Below are positions 12,913-13,067 of a DNA stretch of 13,067 bases, piece by piece. A program made the position numbers and the translations under genes. The notes below the pieces were generated by a model, which saw only the letters and a program-made list of their open reading frames with translations, was not told the origin of the DNA and searched no databases. Origin of the DNA: Dehalococcoidia bacterium. GTDB lineage: Bacteria > Chloroflexota > Dehalococcoidia > E44-bin15. Location: positions 1 to 13,067 of the forward strand of contig SOIC01000120.1 of NCBI GenBank assembly GCA_004377275.1, given 5' to 3'. Every line of letters starts with the position of its first letter. The stretch's first letter is position 1.

Positions 12913-13067
12913 ATGAAAGCGATTGTATGGACAAGATACGGACCACCGGATGTTCTTCAGCTCAAAGAGGTAGAAAAACCTACTCCCAAGGACAATGAAG
13001 TACTGATAAGAGTATATGCGACAACAGTAACAGCAGGGGACTGTGAACTTCGAAGGTTCAAACTCCC
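12913..13067 (+). CDS. MDR-family NAD(P)-dependent alcohol dehydrogenase / quinone reductase, N-terminal part
   Basis: The window ends after 51 complete codons, so the gene is partial at its 3' end. The visible residues begin MKAIVWTRYGPPDVLQLKEV, with PTPKDNEVLIRVYATTVTAGDCELR following. This is the standard start of the GroES-like domain of medium-chain dehydrogenases/reductases of the quinone-reductase (zinc-less) subgroup: the position that is a zinc-binding Cys in classical alcohol dehydrogenases (C-G-T/S-D) is T-A-G-D here. An SD AGAAGGA (12901-12907) sits six bases before the ATG. It likely reduces quinones, enones or aldehydes with NADPH. It has its own promoter and follows the repeat-rich region beyond the broken tRNA-Arg. 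Confidence 0.85.
   Translation, partial: MKAIVWTRYGPPDVLQLKEVEKPTPKDNEVLIRVYATTVTAGDCELRRFKL

Noticed and set aside
1..13067. CRISPR array, toxin-antitoxin pair, defence system or transposase
   Set aside because: I looked for regularly spaced repeats and for typical protein families of these kinds on both strands and found none in the window.

Overview
The window looks like part of an anaerobic bacterial chromosome, probably Chloroflexota (Dehalococcoidia-like). That placement is an inference from the mix of genes: a geranylgeranyl-reductase-type FAD enzyme paired with a GalE-like epimerase, a compact zinc-type HIT protein, and a RuBisCO-like protein. No rRNA or other firm taxonomic marker is present. 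Shine-Dalgarno (SD) sites are clear, and GTG and TTG starts are common.

Layout. Positions 1-645 hold no convincing gene. 646-1221 is an iron-sulfur flavoprotein broken by an in-frame TAA inside its cysteine cluster. From 1683 to 8640 all genes lie on the + strand: a monoacylglycerol-lipase-like hydrolase, glycerol kinase (glpK), a short decayed glycerol-3-phosphate dehydrogenase, a second FGGY sugar kinase, a RuBisCO-like protein (RLP), and a saccharopine-dehydrogenase-like oxidoreductase. The last three are tightly packed (4-nt overlap, then an 18-nt gap). 8641-9038 is a gap that contains what looks like the 3' half of a tRNA. On the - strand, 11119-9039 is a two-gene operon (FAD reductase, then epimerase), both genes with TTG starts and preceded by an extended -10 promoter. 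A divergent HIT-family gene follows at 11507-12034, then an intact tRNA-His. Next comes a tRNA-Arg that keeps only its 5' half. After it lie about 560 bases of palindromes and repeats, and the window ends in the start of a zinc-type/MDR oxidoreductase.

How the genes work together. The lipase and glpK could take monoacylglycerol to glycerol 3-phosphate, but the adjacent dehydrogenase is broken. The second kinase, the RLP and the oxidoreductase look like a pathway in which a sugar, polyol or sugar acid is phosphorylated, enolised, isomerised or decarboxylated by the RLP, and oxidised or reduced. I know of no described pathway with exactly this trio, and it is the best candidate here for an undescribed system. 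The two tRNA halves, 8780-8821 and 12310-12350, bracket the housekeeping-like block (epimerase, reductase, HIT, tRNA-His). They suggest that accessory DNA was inserted on both sides of it.
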